From positions 1-64,000 of the forward strand of contig CAIRLC010000034.1 in assembly GCA_903879335.1 (NCBI GenBank): a DNA stretch of 64,000 nt, in the 5' to 3' direction. This document shows positions 18,471-27,348 of this stretch, piece after piece; position 1 is the first letter of the stretch; each line of letters opens with the position of its first letter. The notes below the pieces were generated by a model that saw nothing but the letters and a program-made list of their open reading frames with translations, made no database searches and was not told the origin of the DNA. The stretch comes from an uncultured Pseudomonadota bacterium (GTDB lineage: Bacteria; Pseudomonadota; Gammaproteobacteria; Steroidobacterales; Steroidobacteraceae). The position numbers and the translations under genes are program-made.

Positions 18471-19439
18471 TCAATGCTTCGGCAACGCGTCCACATCGAA
18501 ACTGTCGCGGATTGAGAACTGGTGCGGGTTCGCAGCGTCGAAATCCTCGAGTCGATTCATGTCGACATGCAATCGATCACTCGTGATGGTCAACATCAGG
18601 TAGTGAAAATTGGGTTCGCCGGGAGCGTGATACAGGTCGCCCTCACGACTCACCGGATACGGCTTCGCGCCTCCGCCACCAGACACCAAGTAAACGACTC
18701 CGTTCAGTTCGCGGTGCTCGTAGTTGTGGACGTGCCCCGCGACCACGAGCAACCGGGCTTTCAAGGTTTTGCCGCGCTCGCCAAGGAAGTCGGCCAGCAC
18801 CACTTCATTCGGGCGAACGTTGTGCCGCAACGGATCCCATTCTCTGGCAGCGATTGGTGGGTGGTGTAGGAACAGGATGACGAAGCGCGTACTGGTTGGC
18901 AAGTTATCCAATTGCGCCTCGAGCCACCGACGCTGCTCACTGCCCGTGTTGAAGGATAATGCGCTATCCAGTGCGATCGCTCGCACGGACGATCCAATAT
19001 CGACGCTGTACCAGCGCAGCCCATCGAGCAGGGGATTGGCGGCCCACCAGTGCGCCAAACACTCCGCTTCGCTGCAGCCGGCAAATTCATGGTTTCCAAG
19101 CGCCGGGAATACAGCGAGGTTCTTCTCGCGCCAATTCGCAGTTTCTTGCTGAAAAACGGTGTAGTCGTTCGCCGTGCCGCCGTGCCAAGGCACGTCTCCG
19201 GTCATCAGCACCGCATCGGCATTCGTCGCGCCGATCGCGCGTACTAAGGCTTGACGGGGGAGCGGACGCGAGGCGTCTTTTTCGGAGGCGTCTGTGAACC
19301 GCTGGTCGCCATAGGCAACGATGTGCACCTCAGACGGGTTCTTCGGGCTGACCGTGAAGTGATCCGACGGAACCCCGCAGGCGGTGGCGGCCACCAGAAG
19401 CCCGCTGGTTGCCCATAGTCGAGCGCGTGTGATCAGCAT
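18471..19439 (-). CDS. metallophosphoesterase lipoprotein (calcineurin-like)
   Basis: This 322-residue protein starts at ATG 19439 (MLITRARLWATSG), which places a lipoprotein signal with lipobox ATAC directly at the N-terminus. The metal-site motifs of calcineurin-like phosphoesterases follow in order: HIVAYGDQRF (D-x-R variant of DxH), VLMTGDVPWHGG (GD), FPALGNHEFAG (GNHE), FLHHPPI and VVAGHVHNYEH (GHxH). The first motif lacks the usual DxH histidine, as in purple-acid-phosphatase-like proteins. The substrate is unknown. It is leftward, with the acyltransferase gene 67 bp upstream in the same direction, possibly co-transcribed. Confidence 0.83.
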   Translation of the reverse strand: MLITRARLWATSGLLVAATACGVPSDHFTVSPKNPSEVHIVAYGDQRFTDASEKDASRPLPRQALVRAIGATNADAVLMTGDVPWHGGTANDYTVFQQETANWREKNLAVFPALGNHEFAGCSEAECLAHWWAANPLLDGLRWYSVDIGSSVRAIALDSALSFNTGSEQRRWLEAQLDNLPTSTRFVILFLHHPPIAAREWDPLRHNVRPNEVVLADFLGERGKTLKARLLVVAGHVHNYEHRELNGVVYLVSGGGGAKPYPVSREGDLYHAPGEPNFHYLMLTITSDRLHVDMNRLEDFDAANPHQFSIRDSFDVDALPKH

Positions 19440-19505
19440 TATAGCCACCTCAGATCTGGGCCTGCAGGCTACCGGCCTCATCACCGCGCCGCAACTTGGG
19501 TGGCA

Positions 19506-20552
19506 TTAAGGGAGCGGTACGCGGATTTTAGCTTTGATGGGTAATCGTAAGCCCTGCAACCGAGGCAGCAGCGGTCGTCGCTTGCTCTTCAGTTTTGGCA
19601 ACGGGCGATGTCGCAACACGATCGGGACGCTGCGAGCCAGAACATCGAAAGCATTCGGCCGCTCATCCTTAGGCAGCAAGGGGGCAGGCCACGTGCCTTG
19701 CACATCGAGGAATGAATCCGGCCAACCGCCGAGTGCATAGGTACGGCGGCAGAGTTCGCGCGCCAAGGCGGTCCGGTCTAGATTCTTCGGTAGCTCGGCG
19801 GCCGCGATGCATTCACCCACAACCACCCGGATCGGTCGGCGGGTGCGGCGCACGTTTTCGCCAATCAAGAGGCCCCACCGCAGGGTCTGGCTCCAATGAC
19901 TGACCAATTGAAATAGACGGCCATTTTGGCCTTCAAACCACATGGGCAGTACCGGCGCCTGGGTGCGTTCCACCAATTGGGCGACGAACGGATGCCAGTT
20001 TGCATCGAGGGCAGGGCTGGCGCCGAAGGCATCCGGGGACGTGGAAATGCCGCCGGCCGGGAAGATGATCAGCACGCCACCCGACTCTAATTGTTGCCGT
20101 GCCTCCAGACGACTCGAGGCATTTGCGCGCTGCGCTTCGCGCGTTCCAGAGGTGTCGATGCGAATCGCTTTCTCTTCTAATTCAGGGACATAGCGTCCTT
20201 CATTCAGAATTATTTTGAAGTCGTTTCGAACCTGACTCACCAGCCAGCAGGCGATGAGCCCATCCAAGATGCCATAGGGGTGGTTGGCGACGATCAGCAA
20301 TGGTCCAGTCGCCGGGATACGGCTCAATGCGCCTTCGGTCAGGTCGACGCGTACGCCCAAAAGACGCATGCAGTCGTCCCAGAATTGATTCGAGTCCGAC
20401 CGGTGCGTGCGGTAGCGATTGTAAATTTGCTGGAGGTGGTGCTGGCCCGAGACCCGTTCTAGGGCGCGGATGAAAAGACGCTGTGCCGCAGGGACGGACG
20501 GATCGGACATCGTATACGCAGGGGTCTTGCTCTCTACGGTTACCTGATCCAT
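19506..20552 (-). CDS. lysophospholipid acyltransferase-family protein (PlsC-like)
   Basis: This 348-residue protein starts at ATG 20552, chosen because GGAG lies 5 nt upstream; an in-frame GTG is two codons earlier. The acyltransferase motifs are visible: block I NHPYGILDG (the H-x4-D pattern with an inserted residue), then RYVPELEEKAIRIDT and block III IFPAGGISTSPDAFG, then APVLPMWFEGQNG. This pattern is seen in hemolysin-like or OlsB/OlsA-related acyltransferases rather than in housekeeping PlsC. It probably transfers an acyl chain to a lipid at the inner membrane face. The C-terminal 50 residues are basic and proline/leucine-rich. Confidence 0.8.
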   Translation of the reverse strand: MDQVTVESKTPAYTMSDPSVPAAQRLFIRALERVSGQHHLQQIYNRYRTHRSDSNQFWDDCMRLLGVRVDLTEGALSRIPATGPLLIVANHPYGILDGLIACWLVSQVRNDFKIILNEGRYVPELEEKAIRIDTSGTREAQRANASSRLEARQQLESGGVLIIFPAGGISTSPDAFGASPALDANWHPFVAQLVERTQAPVLPMWFEGQNGRLFQLVSHWSQTLRWGLLIGENVRRTRRPIRVVVGECIAAAELPKNLDRTALARELCRRTYALGGWPDSFLDVQGTWPAPLLPKDERPNAFDVLARSVPIVLRHRPLPKLKSKRRPLLPRLQGLRLPIKAKIRVPLP

Positions 20553-20709
20553 GTGCACTCCAAATCCGGCCGATATGACAATTAGGCCACCGGGATGCTA
20601 CGAATTGATGACGGTCAGTCGCCGAGGCGGCGTTCGAATGCTGCGTGGAGTGGCGGTCAGCGGTCGATCCGGTTAGTGTCGACGGTTTACAGTCGCAAGT
20701 GAGAGTTAG

Positions 20710-22101
20710 ATGGTCACGATCGATTTCGCAGTCATGGCGATCTATATGGTCGGGATCCTGCTCACCGGCTTTTGGGCGAAACGGAAGATCACGAGCCAGG
20801 AAGAATTCCTGGTTGCCGGCCGTAGCGTCGGTCTTGTCCTGTACTCCGGCACGTTGGCCGCTATCGTGCTCGGCGGGGCGTCCACTGTCGGCGGAGTGAA
20901 GCTCGGTTACCAATACGGTATATCCGGTATGTGGCTGGTATTCATGTACGGGCTAGGCATTTTGGTACTGAGCGTCTGGTTCGTGCCGAAGATTCTTGAT
21001 ATGAACCTGGTCACAGTGCCCGAATTGCTCGGCCGGCGGTTCTCTAGGCGCGTGCGCATTGCCGGTGGGCTGGTGATGGCGGCCTACGATTTCATGGTCG
21101 CGGTGACTGCCACCATCGCCGTCGGGGCGGTCATGGAGGTCATTCTGGGAATGCCGCGGACGCAGGCCATTTTTCTGTCTAGCACGGTCATGGTGGCCTA
21201 CTCGGTGCTCGGCGGCATGTGGTCGCTGACGATCACCGACATCGTCCAGTTCGTCATCAAGACGGTCGGTATCCTGTTTGTGCTGCTGCCCGCCTCGATC
21301 ATCCATGCCGGTGGCTTCTCGGGCATGGTTGCCAAGTTACCGGCCGGTTTCCTTGATCTGGGGCACATTGGCGGCGCGAAGATTTTCTCGTTCTTCATCC
21401 TGTATTTCTTCGGCATTACGATTGGTCAGGATGTTTGGCAGCGCGTATTTACTGCGCGCAATCTCAAAGTAGCCCGTACCGGTGGCGTCTTGGTGGCGCT
21501 GTATTGCTTCATCTACGCCGCAGCCGGCGGCCTGATCGGAGCAGCGGCTCACGTCTTTCTCCCCCCCTTAGCAGACCCTGATTCCGCATTCGCCTATGCA
21601 GTGCATGAAGTCTTGCCCGTGGGTCTACGGGGGCTAGTCCTTGCCGCTGCGCTCGCTGCGATGATGTCGACGGCGTCGGCATGCCTGCTCGCCACCTCGA
21701 CCGTCATCCTGGAAGACGTCGTATTGCCACTGCGTACCGCAGTCGGTCGAGGCTCAGTGACGCAGAGCCGCGTGTTGACGCTGATTTGCGGTGTCTTGAT
21801 GACGATCGTGGCGTGCCAAGTGAAGGACGTGATCGCCGCGATCACCATCGCCTACGACTTTTTAGTCGGATCACTGTTTGTGCCGGTGGTTGGTGCCATG
21901 TTGTGGCGGCGCGGGACGGAGCTGGCGGCGATGGTCTCTATTGCGATCAGTGCGGTTGTGGTCGTCGCCTTGCTGCTCTATGCCGGCATTGATTCTGATT
22001 GGCCGATCTATATTGGATCCGCGACCAGCCTCGCTGTCTTTGTCCTAATGAGCCTTCTCGGTCCGCGTGAATCGGCCGCACACCCTGTTATGGAAGCTTG
22101 A
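20710..22101 (+). CDS. sodium:solute symporter (SSS family)
   Basis: This 463-residue protein has about 13 hydrophobic helices starting at FAVMAIYMVGILLTGFWAKR. Typical SSS features are EEFLVAGRSVGLVLYSGTLAAIVLGGASTVGG near the N-terminus and the AAALAAMMSTASACLLATST motif. The latter corresponds to the second half of the Na+ site. The stop codon is only 4 bp before the ureohydrolase start, so the two are surely one operon, and the transporter probably imports the ureohydrolase substrate, a guanidino compound. Pseudomonas pairs a transporter with guanidinopropionase in the same way (established knowledge); the exact substrate here is an inference. Confidence 0.87.
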   Translation: MVTIDFAVMAIYMVGILLTGFWAKRKITSQEEFLVAGRSVGLVLYSGTLAAIVLGGASTVGGVKLGYQYGISGMWLVFMYGLGILVLSVWFVPKILDMNLVTVPELLGRRFSRRVRIAGGLVMAAYDFMVAVTATIAVGAVMEVILGMPRTQAIFLSSTVMVAYSVLGGMWSLTITDIVQFVIKTVGILFVLLPASIIHAGGFSGMVAKLPAGFLDLGHIGGAKIFSFFILYFFGITIGQDVWQRVFTARNLKVARTGGVLVALYCFIYAAAGGLIGAAAHVFLPPLADPDSAFAYAVHEVLPVGLRGLVLAAALAAMMSTASACLLATSTVILEDVVLPLRTAVGRGSVTQSRVLTLICGVLMTIVACQVKDVIAAITIAYDFLVGSLFVPVVGAMLWRRGTELAAMVSIAISAVVVVALLLYAGIDSDWPIYIGSATSLAVFVLMSLLGPRESAAHPVMEA

Positions 22102-22105
22102 AATC

Positions 22106-23080
22106 ATGAGTTACGAAAAACGTGGTCCAGTTGATCCGGCCAGTTATCAACCGATGCGGGAGCCTCGGTATACCGACATCGCCACTTTCATGCGTGCACC
22201 GTTGGCCGAGTCGCTGGCCGATGTCGATATTGGCCTCATTGGCGTACCGACCGATTTGGGTGTGACGAATCGTCCCGGCGCCCGGCATGGTCCGCGCGAG
22301 ATTCGCAACCAGTCGAGCTTTATGCGTGCATTCAATTTAGGAATGCGCCTGAATCCCTACGAGTTGTGCCGCATTGCTGATCTCGGTGACGTCCGCTTTT
22401 CGAGTCGGTACGACTTGCCGAGTCAGGTCAACGAGATCACGGCCTACTATCAGAAGGTGAAGTCGGCGGGCGTCATCCCCGTGTCCGCCGGTGGGGATCA
22501 CTTCATCACCTACCCGATCCTCAAAGGACTTGTTGACGATGGTCCGGTGGGTCTGATCCATATTGATGCCCACACCGACACATGGGGTGAGGTGTTTGGG
22601 TCTAAATTCACTCACGCTGCGCCATTTCGTCTTGCGGTTGAAGACGGATTGATCGATCCGAAGCGCACCATCCAAATCGGTATCCGCGGTGGTCAGAATT
22701 TCATGGATGGCGTGGAATATTCGGAAAAGAGTGGTATGCGCGTACTCTTCATGGAAGAGTTTTCGCGAATCGGCGTTGATGCGGTGATTGCCGAAGTGAG
22801 GCGTGTCGTCGGCGACGGGCCTGTTTATTTCACGTTCGATGTCGATGGATTGGATCCCGTCTATACCCCGGGTACTGGGACACCTGAGGTCGGGGGCATC
22901 ACGACGATCGAAGCGCAGCGCTTGATGTACGGCCTACGTGGCCTGAATTACATCGGCGGCGATGTCGTTGAGGTCTCACCGCCCTACGATCCCTCGGGTA
23001 ATACCGCGCTGGTCGGCGCGAGCATGATGTTTGAAATTCTCTGCTTGATTGCAGACAGCCGATTTGGTCGAGGAGGCTAG
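22106..23080 (+). CDS. ureohydrolase (agmatinase/guanidinobutyrase/guanidinopropionase family)
   Basis: This 324-residue enzyme has ATG 22106 preferred because a GGAAG lies upstream and the preceding gene ends 4 bp before. The binuclear Mn2+ site is complete: SAGGDHFIT, HIDAHTDTWG and TFDVDGLDPVYTPGTGTPE. These hydrolyse guanidino compounds to urea and an amine. The N-terminus (YTDIATFMRAP...ADVDIGLIGVPTDLG) and the C-terminal VEVSPPYDPSGNTALVGA resemble guanidinobutyrase and guanidinopropionase more than agmatinase SpeB. It is coupled to the symporter gene. No urease genes are in the window, so urea would be excreted or used elsewhere. Confidence 0.88.
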   Translation: MSYEKRGPVDPASYQPMREPRYTDIATFMRAPLAESLADVDIGLIGVPTDLGVTNRPGARHGPREIRNQSSFMRAFNLGMRLNPYELCRIADLGDVRFSSRYDLPSQVNEITAYYQKVKSAGVIPVSAGGDHFITYPILKGLVDDGPVGLIHIDAHTDTWGEVFGSKFTHAAPFRLAVEDGLIDPKRTIQIGIRGGQNFMDGVEYSEKSGMRVLFMEEFSRIGVDAVIAEVRRVVGDGPVYFTFDVDGLDPVYTPGTGTPEVGGITTIEAQRLMYGLRGLNYIGGDVVEVSPPYDPSGNTALVGASMMFEILCLIADSRFGRGG

Positions 23081-23125
23081 CGCCCTTAAGTGAATGCGGT
23101 GATGGGCTCGGGCGCTGTGATTAGG

Positions 23126-23290
23126 CTACCGAGCTCCCGTTTTGCGTCTTATACGGTTGCAACGCTCAGAGCAGGCGGTGACCTCGTTCCAGGTGGCACG
23201 CCATTTCTTGCGCCAAGCAAACGGTCGCCCGCAGACGACGCAGATTTTCTCGGGCAGATTGATTTTTTTGTGTGTCACAGAGTCCGTCAC
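23126..23290 (-). CDS. DUF2256 zinc-ribbon-like small protein
   Basis: A 54-residue protein (GTG 23290; GTG 23278 is equally possible) reads antisense in the gap between the ureohydrolase and amidohydrolase genes. The core HKKINLPEKICVVCGRPF, followed by WRKKWRATW and CSERCNRIRR, is a clear DUF2256 signature. The four cysteines (CVVC...CSERC) form a small zinc ribbon. Its function is unknown. No strong ribosome-binding site is visible, but the sequence conservation is too specific to be chance. The frame on the opposite strand has no protein character. Confidence 0.8.
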   Translation of the reverse strand: MTDSVTHKKINLPEKICVVCGRPFAWRKKWRATWNEVTACSERCNRIRRKTGAR

Positions 23291-23367
23291 GATGCAACCG
23301 TTGACCAGCCTCGGTATGCTCGCGCGTGGGTGGCGTTTCGTAAAGTTCCAGCATCTGGGGGTTTGAA

Positions 23368-24669
23368 ATGAGTCGATCAGTCGGCTTTGCTGTTCTCGGC
23401 CTACTGACACTCGCGCCGGCGTGGGCCGCGTCTCCTGCGGCTCAGGCCCAGACGCAGGTCTTGCATGCCGCGAGGTTGGTCGACGTTCTTGGCTCGCGGG
23501 TAGTCGCCGATCCTTGGGTGGTGATTCGTGCCGACAAAATCGTCGCGGTCGGCGATCACAGTGTGGTGCCCAGCGATGCGGTCATTATCGAATTGGGAGC
23601 TTCGACCTTAGTGCCGGGCTTAGTGGACTGCCATACCCACGTGGCCGACATGCCTGACGTCGCTGACCCCTACGAGACCCTCCGATATTCCGCAGCCGAG
23701 ATCGCGTATTCGGCGATTCCAAACGCCAAAGCCACGCTGCAGGCAGGCTTCACCACCGTTCGCGACGTCGGCACTTACCGAGCCTTCAATGACGTCGCTC
23801 TGCGGGATGCAATCGCGAAAGGTCTTGTGGAAGGCCCGCGCATGTACGTGGCCGGTGCTTACCTCACGGTCACCGGCGGCGCGGGGGCAATGACCGGTCT
23901 CGCGCAAGATATCCCGTTGCCGCCGAGCCTGCATTATGGCGAAGCAAACGGCCCTTGGGAGGTTCGCGCCAAGGTGCGTGACCTCGTGCATCATGGCGCG
24001 GATCACATCAAGTTGCTGTCGACCGGCGCTGTACTCACGCACGGCAGTAATCCCAAGAGCATTGAGTTTACACCGGAGGAGTTAGCAGCTGCGGTTCAGG
24101 AGGCGGCAAACTTCGGTCTTAAGGTGGCTGCACACGCCCACGCGGTTGAGGGCGTCAAGAATGCGATCCGAGCCGGTGTTGCCTCCGTCGAGCATGCGAC
24201 TCTGATTGATGATGAGGGCATTGCGCTTGCGAAGGCCAAGGGCACCTTCCTCGACATGGATATCTACGACGAGGAGTGCATTCAGAACGATCCGTCCGAA
24301 CCGGCTGATTTTTTACAACACGACCGTGACCTTGCAGCCGCGCAACGCGAGGCTTTCCGTAAGGCGGTGAAAGCCGGTGTAAAAATGTCGTTTGGAACGG
24401 ACTCGGGCATTTGCGCTCACGGTACCAACGCCCGTCAGTTCGCGTTTATGGTGCAATACGGCATGACGCCGATGCAGGCCATCCAAGCCGCCACAATCAA
24501 TGCGGCAGAACTGATTGGTCACCCGGAGCTGTTCGGTTCGATTAGCGCGGGTAAGTCGGCCGATATCATCGCCGTACCAGGTAATCCTATTGACGACGTT
24601 CGGCAGTTGGAAGCCGTGCGTTTTGTGATGAAAGAAGGGCACATTTACCGACATGACTTGATCTTTTAG
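23368..24669 (+). CDS. exported amidohydrolase (imidazolonepropionase-/prolidase-like, Zn-dependent)
   Basis: This 433-residue protein has a signal peptide (SVGFAVLGLLTLAPAWAASP) and a single amidohydrolase domain. Motifs are GLVDCHTHV (first metal site), HIKLLSTGAV with a lysine likely to be carboxylated, VAAHAHAVEG, VEHATLIDD, SFGTDSGICAHG, and the closing ISAGKSADIIAVPGNPIDD. Such exported members are annotated as Xaa-Pro dipeptidases or amidohydrolases acting on N-blocked peptides, and ochratoxinase-like enzymes share the layout. It lies about 290 bp after the ureohydrolase gene and 10 bp before the outer-membrane-like gene, so the downstream genes form an operon with it. Confidence 0.85.
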   Translation: MSRSVGFAVLGLLTLAPAWAASPAAQAQTQVLHAARLVDVLGSRVVADPWVVIRADKIVAVGDHSVVPSDAVIIELGASTLVPGLVDCHTHVADMPDVADPYETLRYSAAEIAYSAIPNAKATLQAGFTTVRDVGTYRAFNDVALRDAIAKGLVEGPRMYVAGAYLTVTGGAGAMTGLAQDIPLPPSLHYGEANGPWEVRAKVRDLVHHGADHIKLLSTGAVLTHGSNPKSIEFTPEELAAAVQEAANFGLKVAAHAHAVEGVKNAIRAGVASVEHATLIDDEGIALAKAKGTFLDMDIYDEECIQNDPSEPADFLQHDRDLAAAQREAFRKAVKAGVKMSFGTDSGICAHGTNARQFAFMVQYGMTPMQAIQAATINAAELIGHPELFGSISAGKSADIIAVPGNPIDDVRQLEAVRFVMKEGHIYRHDLIF

Positions 24670-24679
24670 GACGACGCCA

Positions 24680-26203
24680 ATGAACGGAAGGAACCGGATT
24701 TGCTTTGCCATGAGCGCGATTGCGCTTGCAGGCCTCTGCGTGCTCAGTGCTGCACGAGCAGCCACGTCAGACACCGTGGCGACTTCGTGGGAGGTGGGCC
24801 TTGATACTGAACGTTGGCAGCTGCCCGCGGATGAAACCGCGGGTGTCGCCGGTCTGCACCTGCGGCGAAATTTTGGCGAGCACCTGCGGCTGGGTGTCGA
24901 TAGCTTTGCCGCAGTGCAGGGCCGACGGGGCGGATTCATCACGCTCGGCGTCGGCGGCGAGTACGTCTATCCGCTGACCCGTCATGTCGATGTAGAGGGT
25001 GGTTTTTCGGTATCCGCTGGTGGCGGTCGTGGTGGGCACGAACTCTCGGGAGGTGGTCTGCTCCTGCGCGAGTCGATTGGTTTAGGGCTTCCTCTGGGCG
25101 CCTGGCGCTGGCGGGCGGGAATCAGTCATATTGATTTTCCGAATGGCGGCTCGATCACTGGCACGCAATGGTACGCCGGCCTTGAACACTCTTTTCGCGG
25201 TCTCTCGGTCGATCCGAGCGATACCAGTGACCGATTTCGCTTGACCGAAACGAGCGCATTCACCCCAAGCGATCTAGGCGTGTATGGCCGCCAATATCGT
25301 GTCCGGCACGGTAGCGTCACCGAGGCGGGTAGACCTCAAGCCAATTTTGGCGTGGTTGGAGCCCAGTGGCGAGGCACCATTAGCGGCCCCTGGTACTACA
25401 TGGTCGATGCGGCCGGCGCAGCTCACGGGTCCAGCAACGGCTACATGGAGATCATGGGCGGAGTGGGCCTTCGGTTGCCGCTGACGTCAACCTGGTCACT
25501 GGACGCTGGGGTCTCGCTCGGCGCGGGCGGTGGCGGTGCGGTATCGACCGGTGGCGGTATGCTTGTGGCCGCCCGAGTCGGCGCTGAGTGGTCGTTCAGT
25601 CCACAGAATGTCTTGGCGGTCGGCGTTGAGCGACTGAAAGCCCCGAATGGACATTTAGACACCGATGGCGTGTCGATCACCCTTCGTCGTCGTTTCGGTC
25701 CCGATCACATCACTACCGTGGATGCAGGCGATGTGGCGGCACTTGATACCCATCCAGTTCGCGTTCGAGTCACGGAGCAGTCCTACCGCGCCGCAGGGGC
25801 CGCTTGGTCGACTCGGCCGATTCCAAATATTGGAGTGCTCGGCGTTCAAGCGGATTATGACCTCAACGACCTGTGGTACATGACCGGCCAAGGACTTGCC
25901 GCCTATCGCGGGCAGAGTGGTGCCTACATGACGGGTTTAGTCGGTGCCGGTCTGCATCTGGGCATGAGCTCAGGCCTGCGGGTCGAAGCTGAAGCCCTCG
26001 CAGGCGCCGCGGGCGGAGGCGGCGTGGCGGTCGCTTCCGGTGCCGTCGGGCAAGTCAACGTGGGTCTAGGCTATGAGTGGCGAAATGGTGTCGGTGTGCA
26101 CGCGACGATAGGTCGCATTCGATCATTACACGGGACCTTCGCAGCTAATGTTGCCGGTCTCTCGATCAGTTACCGAACTAAATTGTTATCCGGCTCAAGC
26201 TGA
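24680..26203 (+). CDS. three-repeat outer-membrane beta-barrel-like protein of unknown function
   Basis: This 507-residue protein has a signal peptide (ICFAMSAIALAGLCVLSAARA). The mature part consists of alternating-polarity strands rich in Gly and aromatic residues. It falls into three homologous units of about 150 residues. Each contains a glycine cluster (SVSAGGGRGGHELSGGG; SLGAGGGGAVSTGGG; LAGAAGGGGVAVASG) followed by a pair of strands and an ISHIDFPNG, VERLKAPNG or IGRIRSLHG turn. I do not recognise a named family. A beta-barrel or a curved beta-sheet in the outer membrane is likely. Its stop overlaps the next start (TGATG), so it is co-translated with the serine hydrolase. Confidence 0.7.
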   Translation: MNGRNRICFAMSAIALAGLCVLSAARAATSDTVATSWEVGLDTERWQLPADETAGVAGLHLRRNFGEHLRLGVDSFAAVQGRRGGFITLGVGGEYVYPLTRHVDVEGGFSVSAGGGRGGHELSGGGLLLRESIGLGLPLGAWRWRAGISHIDFPNGGSITGTQWYAGLEHSFRGLSVDPSDTSDRFRLTETSAFTPSDLGVYGRQYRVRHGSVTEAGRPQANFGVVGAQWRGTISGPWYYMVDAAGAAHGSSNGYMEIMGGVGLRLPLTSTWSLDAGVSLGAGGGGAVSTGGGMLVAARVGAEWSFSPQNVLAVGVERLKAPNGHLDTDGVSITLRRRFGPDHITTVDAGDVAALDTHPVRVRVTEQSYRAAGAAWSTRPIPNIGVLGVQADYDLNDLWYMTGQGLAAYRGQSGAYMTGLVGAGLHLGMSSGLRVEAEALAGAAGGGGVAVASGAVGQVNVGLGYEWRNGVGVHATIGRIRSLHGTFAANVAGLSISYRTKLLSGSS

Positions 26204-27300
26204 TGGTGGGTCGAATCCTAATCGCGATGATCGGGCTGGTCTTGAGTACCGTGGCGCAAGCGGCATCGGAACCGGGCTGTGTCGAGCGGGTGGTGGTTCA
26301 AGGATCGGTGGTGTTGGATCGCGCCCACGGGCAACGTAGGGTGGGCCATGTCGCACGTTTGAGCGCCCAATCATCCTTTCGGCTCGCCTCTGTCTCTAAA
26401 CAGTTCACGGCGGCCGCGGTACTCACTCTGGTTGAGTCCGGGCAGCTTTCCTTAGATGCCCGGTTGGCCGATCTGCTGCCGGGTTGGTCGGCTTATGCAC
26501 AAACGATTACGGTCCGACACCTACTAACGCATACGTCCGGATTGCCCGATTATGAAGTGCTGATGGACGAGGCCGCCGCACACGGCGGTCCCGTGTACAC
26601 GTCGACGCATCAGATTGATGATGCGGCGGTGATGCGGCTTTTAGCGAGTACGAACGGCCCCCTTTTTCCGGCGGGGAGCCGCTGGGCCTACAGCAATTCA
26701 GGCTACGTGGTGCTCGGGCAAATCGTGGCCGCCGTGTCGGGTGAGACTTTCGGTCACTTTCTCGAGTCTCAGGTCTTTGTACCGAATGGCTTGTATCACA
26801 CCCATTTACGCACTGTAGGCGGGGTTGCGCTTGAACAGCGGGCCTACGGTCACCGGCAGGATTTGCTGACGGGCGTCTGGCACGTCTCGGATCAGAGCGC
26901 CACCTCAGCCACTGGCGGAGATGGCGGCATTTATTCCACCGTCGATGACATGGCGCGATGGCTACAGGCTATCGATCGTGGTGAAACCGTGATCGGACGC
27001 TGGGCATCCACCGTTTTTGCGACGACGCGCTTAGCGGATGGGACTGAAACGCATTGGCCTGCCGAGCCAGACGAGGATAATTTAGATCCTGGCGGCACAG
27101 TCCAGTATGGGCTGGGCTGGTTCCTCGACCCTGCGTTTGGAGCGACCCGTCGTTGGCATTTTGGGACTACTGAGGGGTTTCGCACGGCCATTGATTGGTT
27201 TCCGAAACGGAATATCGTCTCTGTCGTGCTTTGCAATCGCATGGATGTTGATGCGCGAGATCGAGCTTTAGAGAACGTCCGTCGTTTCTTTGGTCCGTGA
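26203..27300 (+). CDS. exported serine hydrolase, beta-lactamase/class C PBP-like family
   Basis: This 365-residue protein starts at an ATG overlapping the previous stop by one base. A signal peptide (ILIAMIGLVLSTVAQA) precedes a beta-lactamase-like domain. It shows FRLASVSKQFTA (SxxK, nucleophile Ser63, Lys66), then HLLTHTSGLPDYE and the tyrosine triad RWAYSNSGYVVLG near 163. HFGTTEGFR is in the place of the KTG box, as in esterases of this family. These enzymes are D-aminopeptidases, esterases or cell-wall hydrolases more often than antibiotic-resistance lactamases. It belongs to the same operon as the amidohydrolase. Confidence 0.87.
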   Translation: MVGRILIAMIGLVLSTVAQAASEPGCVERVVVQGSVVLDRAHGQRRVGHVARLSAQSSFRLASVSKQFTAAAVLTLVESGQLSLDARLADLLPGWSAYAQTITVRHLLTHTSGLPDYEVLMDEAAAHGGPVYTSTHQIDDAAVMRLLASTNGPLFPAGSRWAYSNSGYVVLGQIVAAVSGETFGHFLESQVFVPNGLYHTHLRTVGGVALEQRAYGHRQDLLTGVWHVSDQSATSATGGDGGIYSTVDDMARWLQAIDRGETVIGRWASTVFATTRLADGTETHWPAEPDEDNLDPGGTVQYGLGWFLDPAFGATRRWHFGTTEGFRTAIDWFPKRNIVSVVLCNRMDVDARDRALENVRRFFGP

Positions 27301-27348
27301 AGGGGCGCAGAATTTGACACCGGGGCCTTAAATTAAAGAGCAACTCTG

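Noticed and set aside
20559-20709. Guanidine or other riboswitch before the symporter-ureohydrolase pair
   Set aside because: The region is short and I could not find the conserved ACGR-loop hairpin pair or other guanidine-riboswitch cores.
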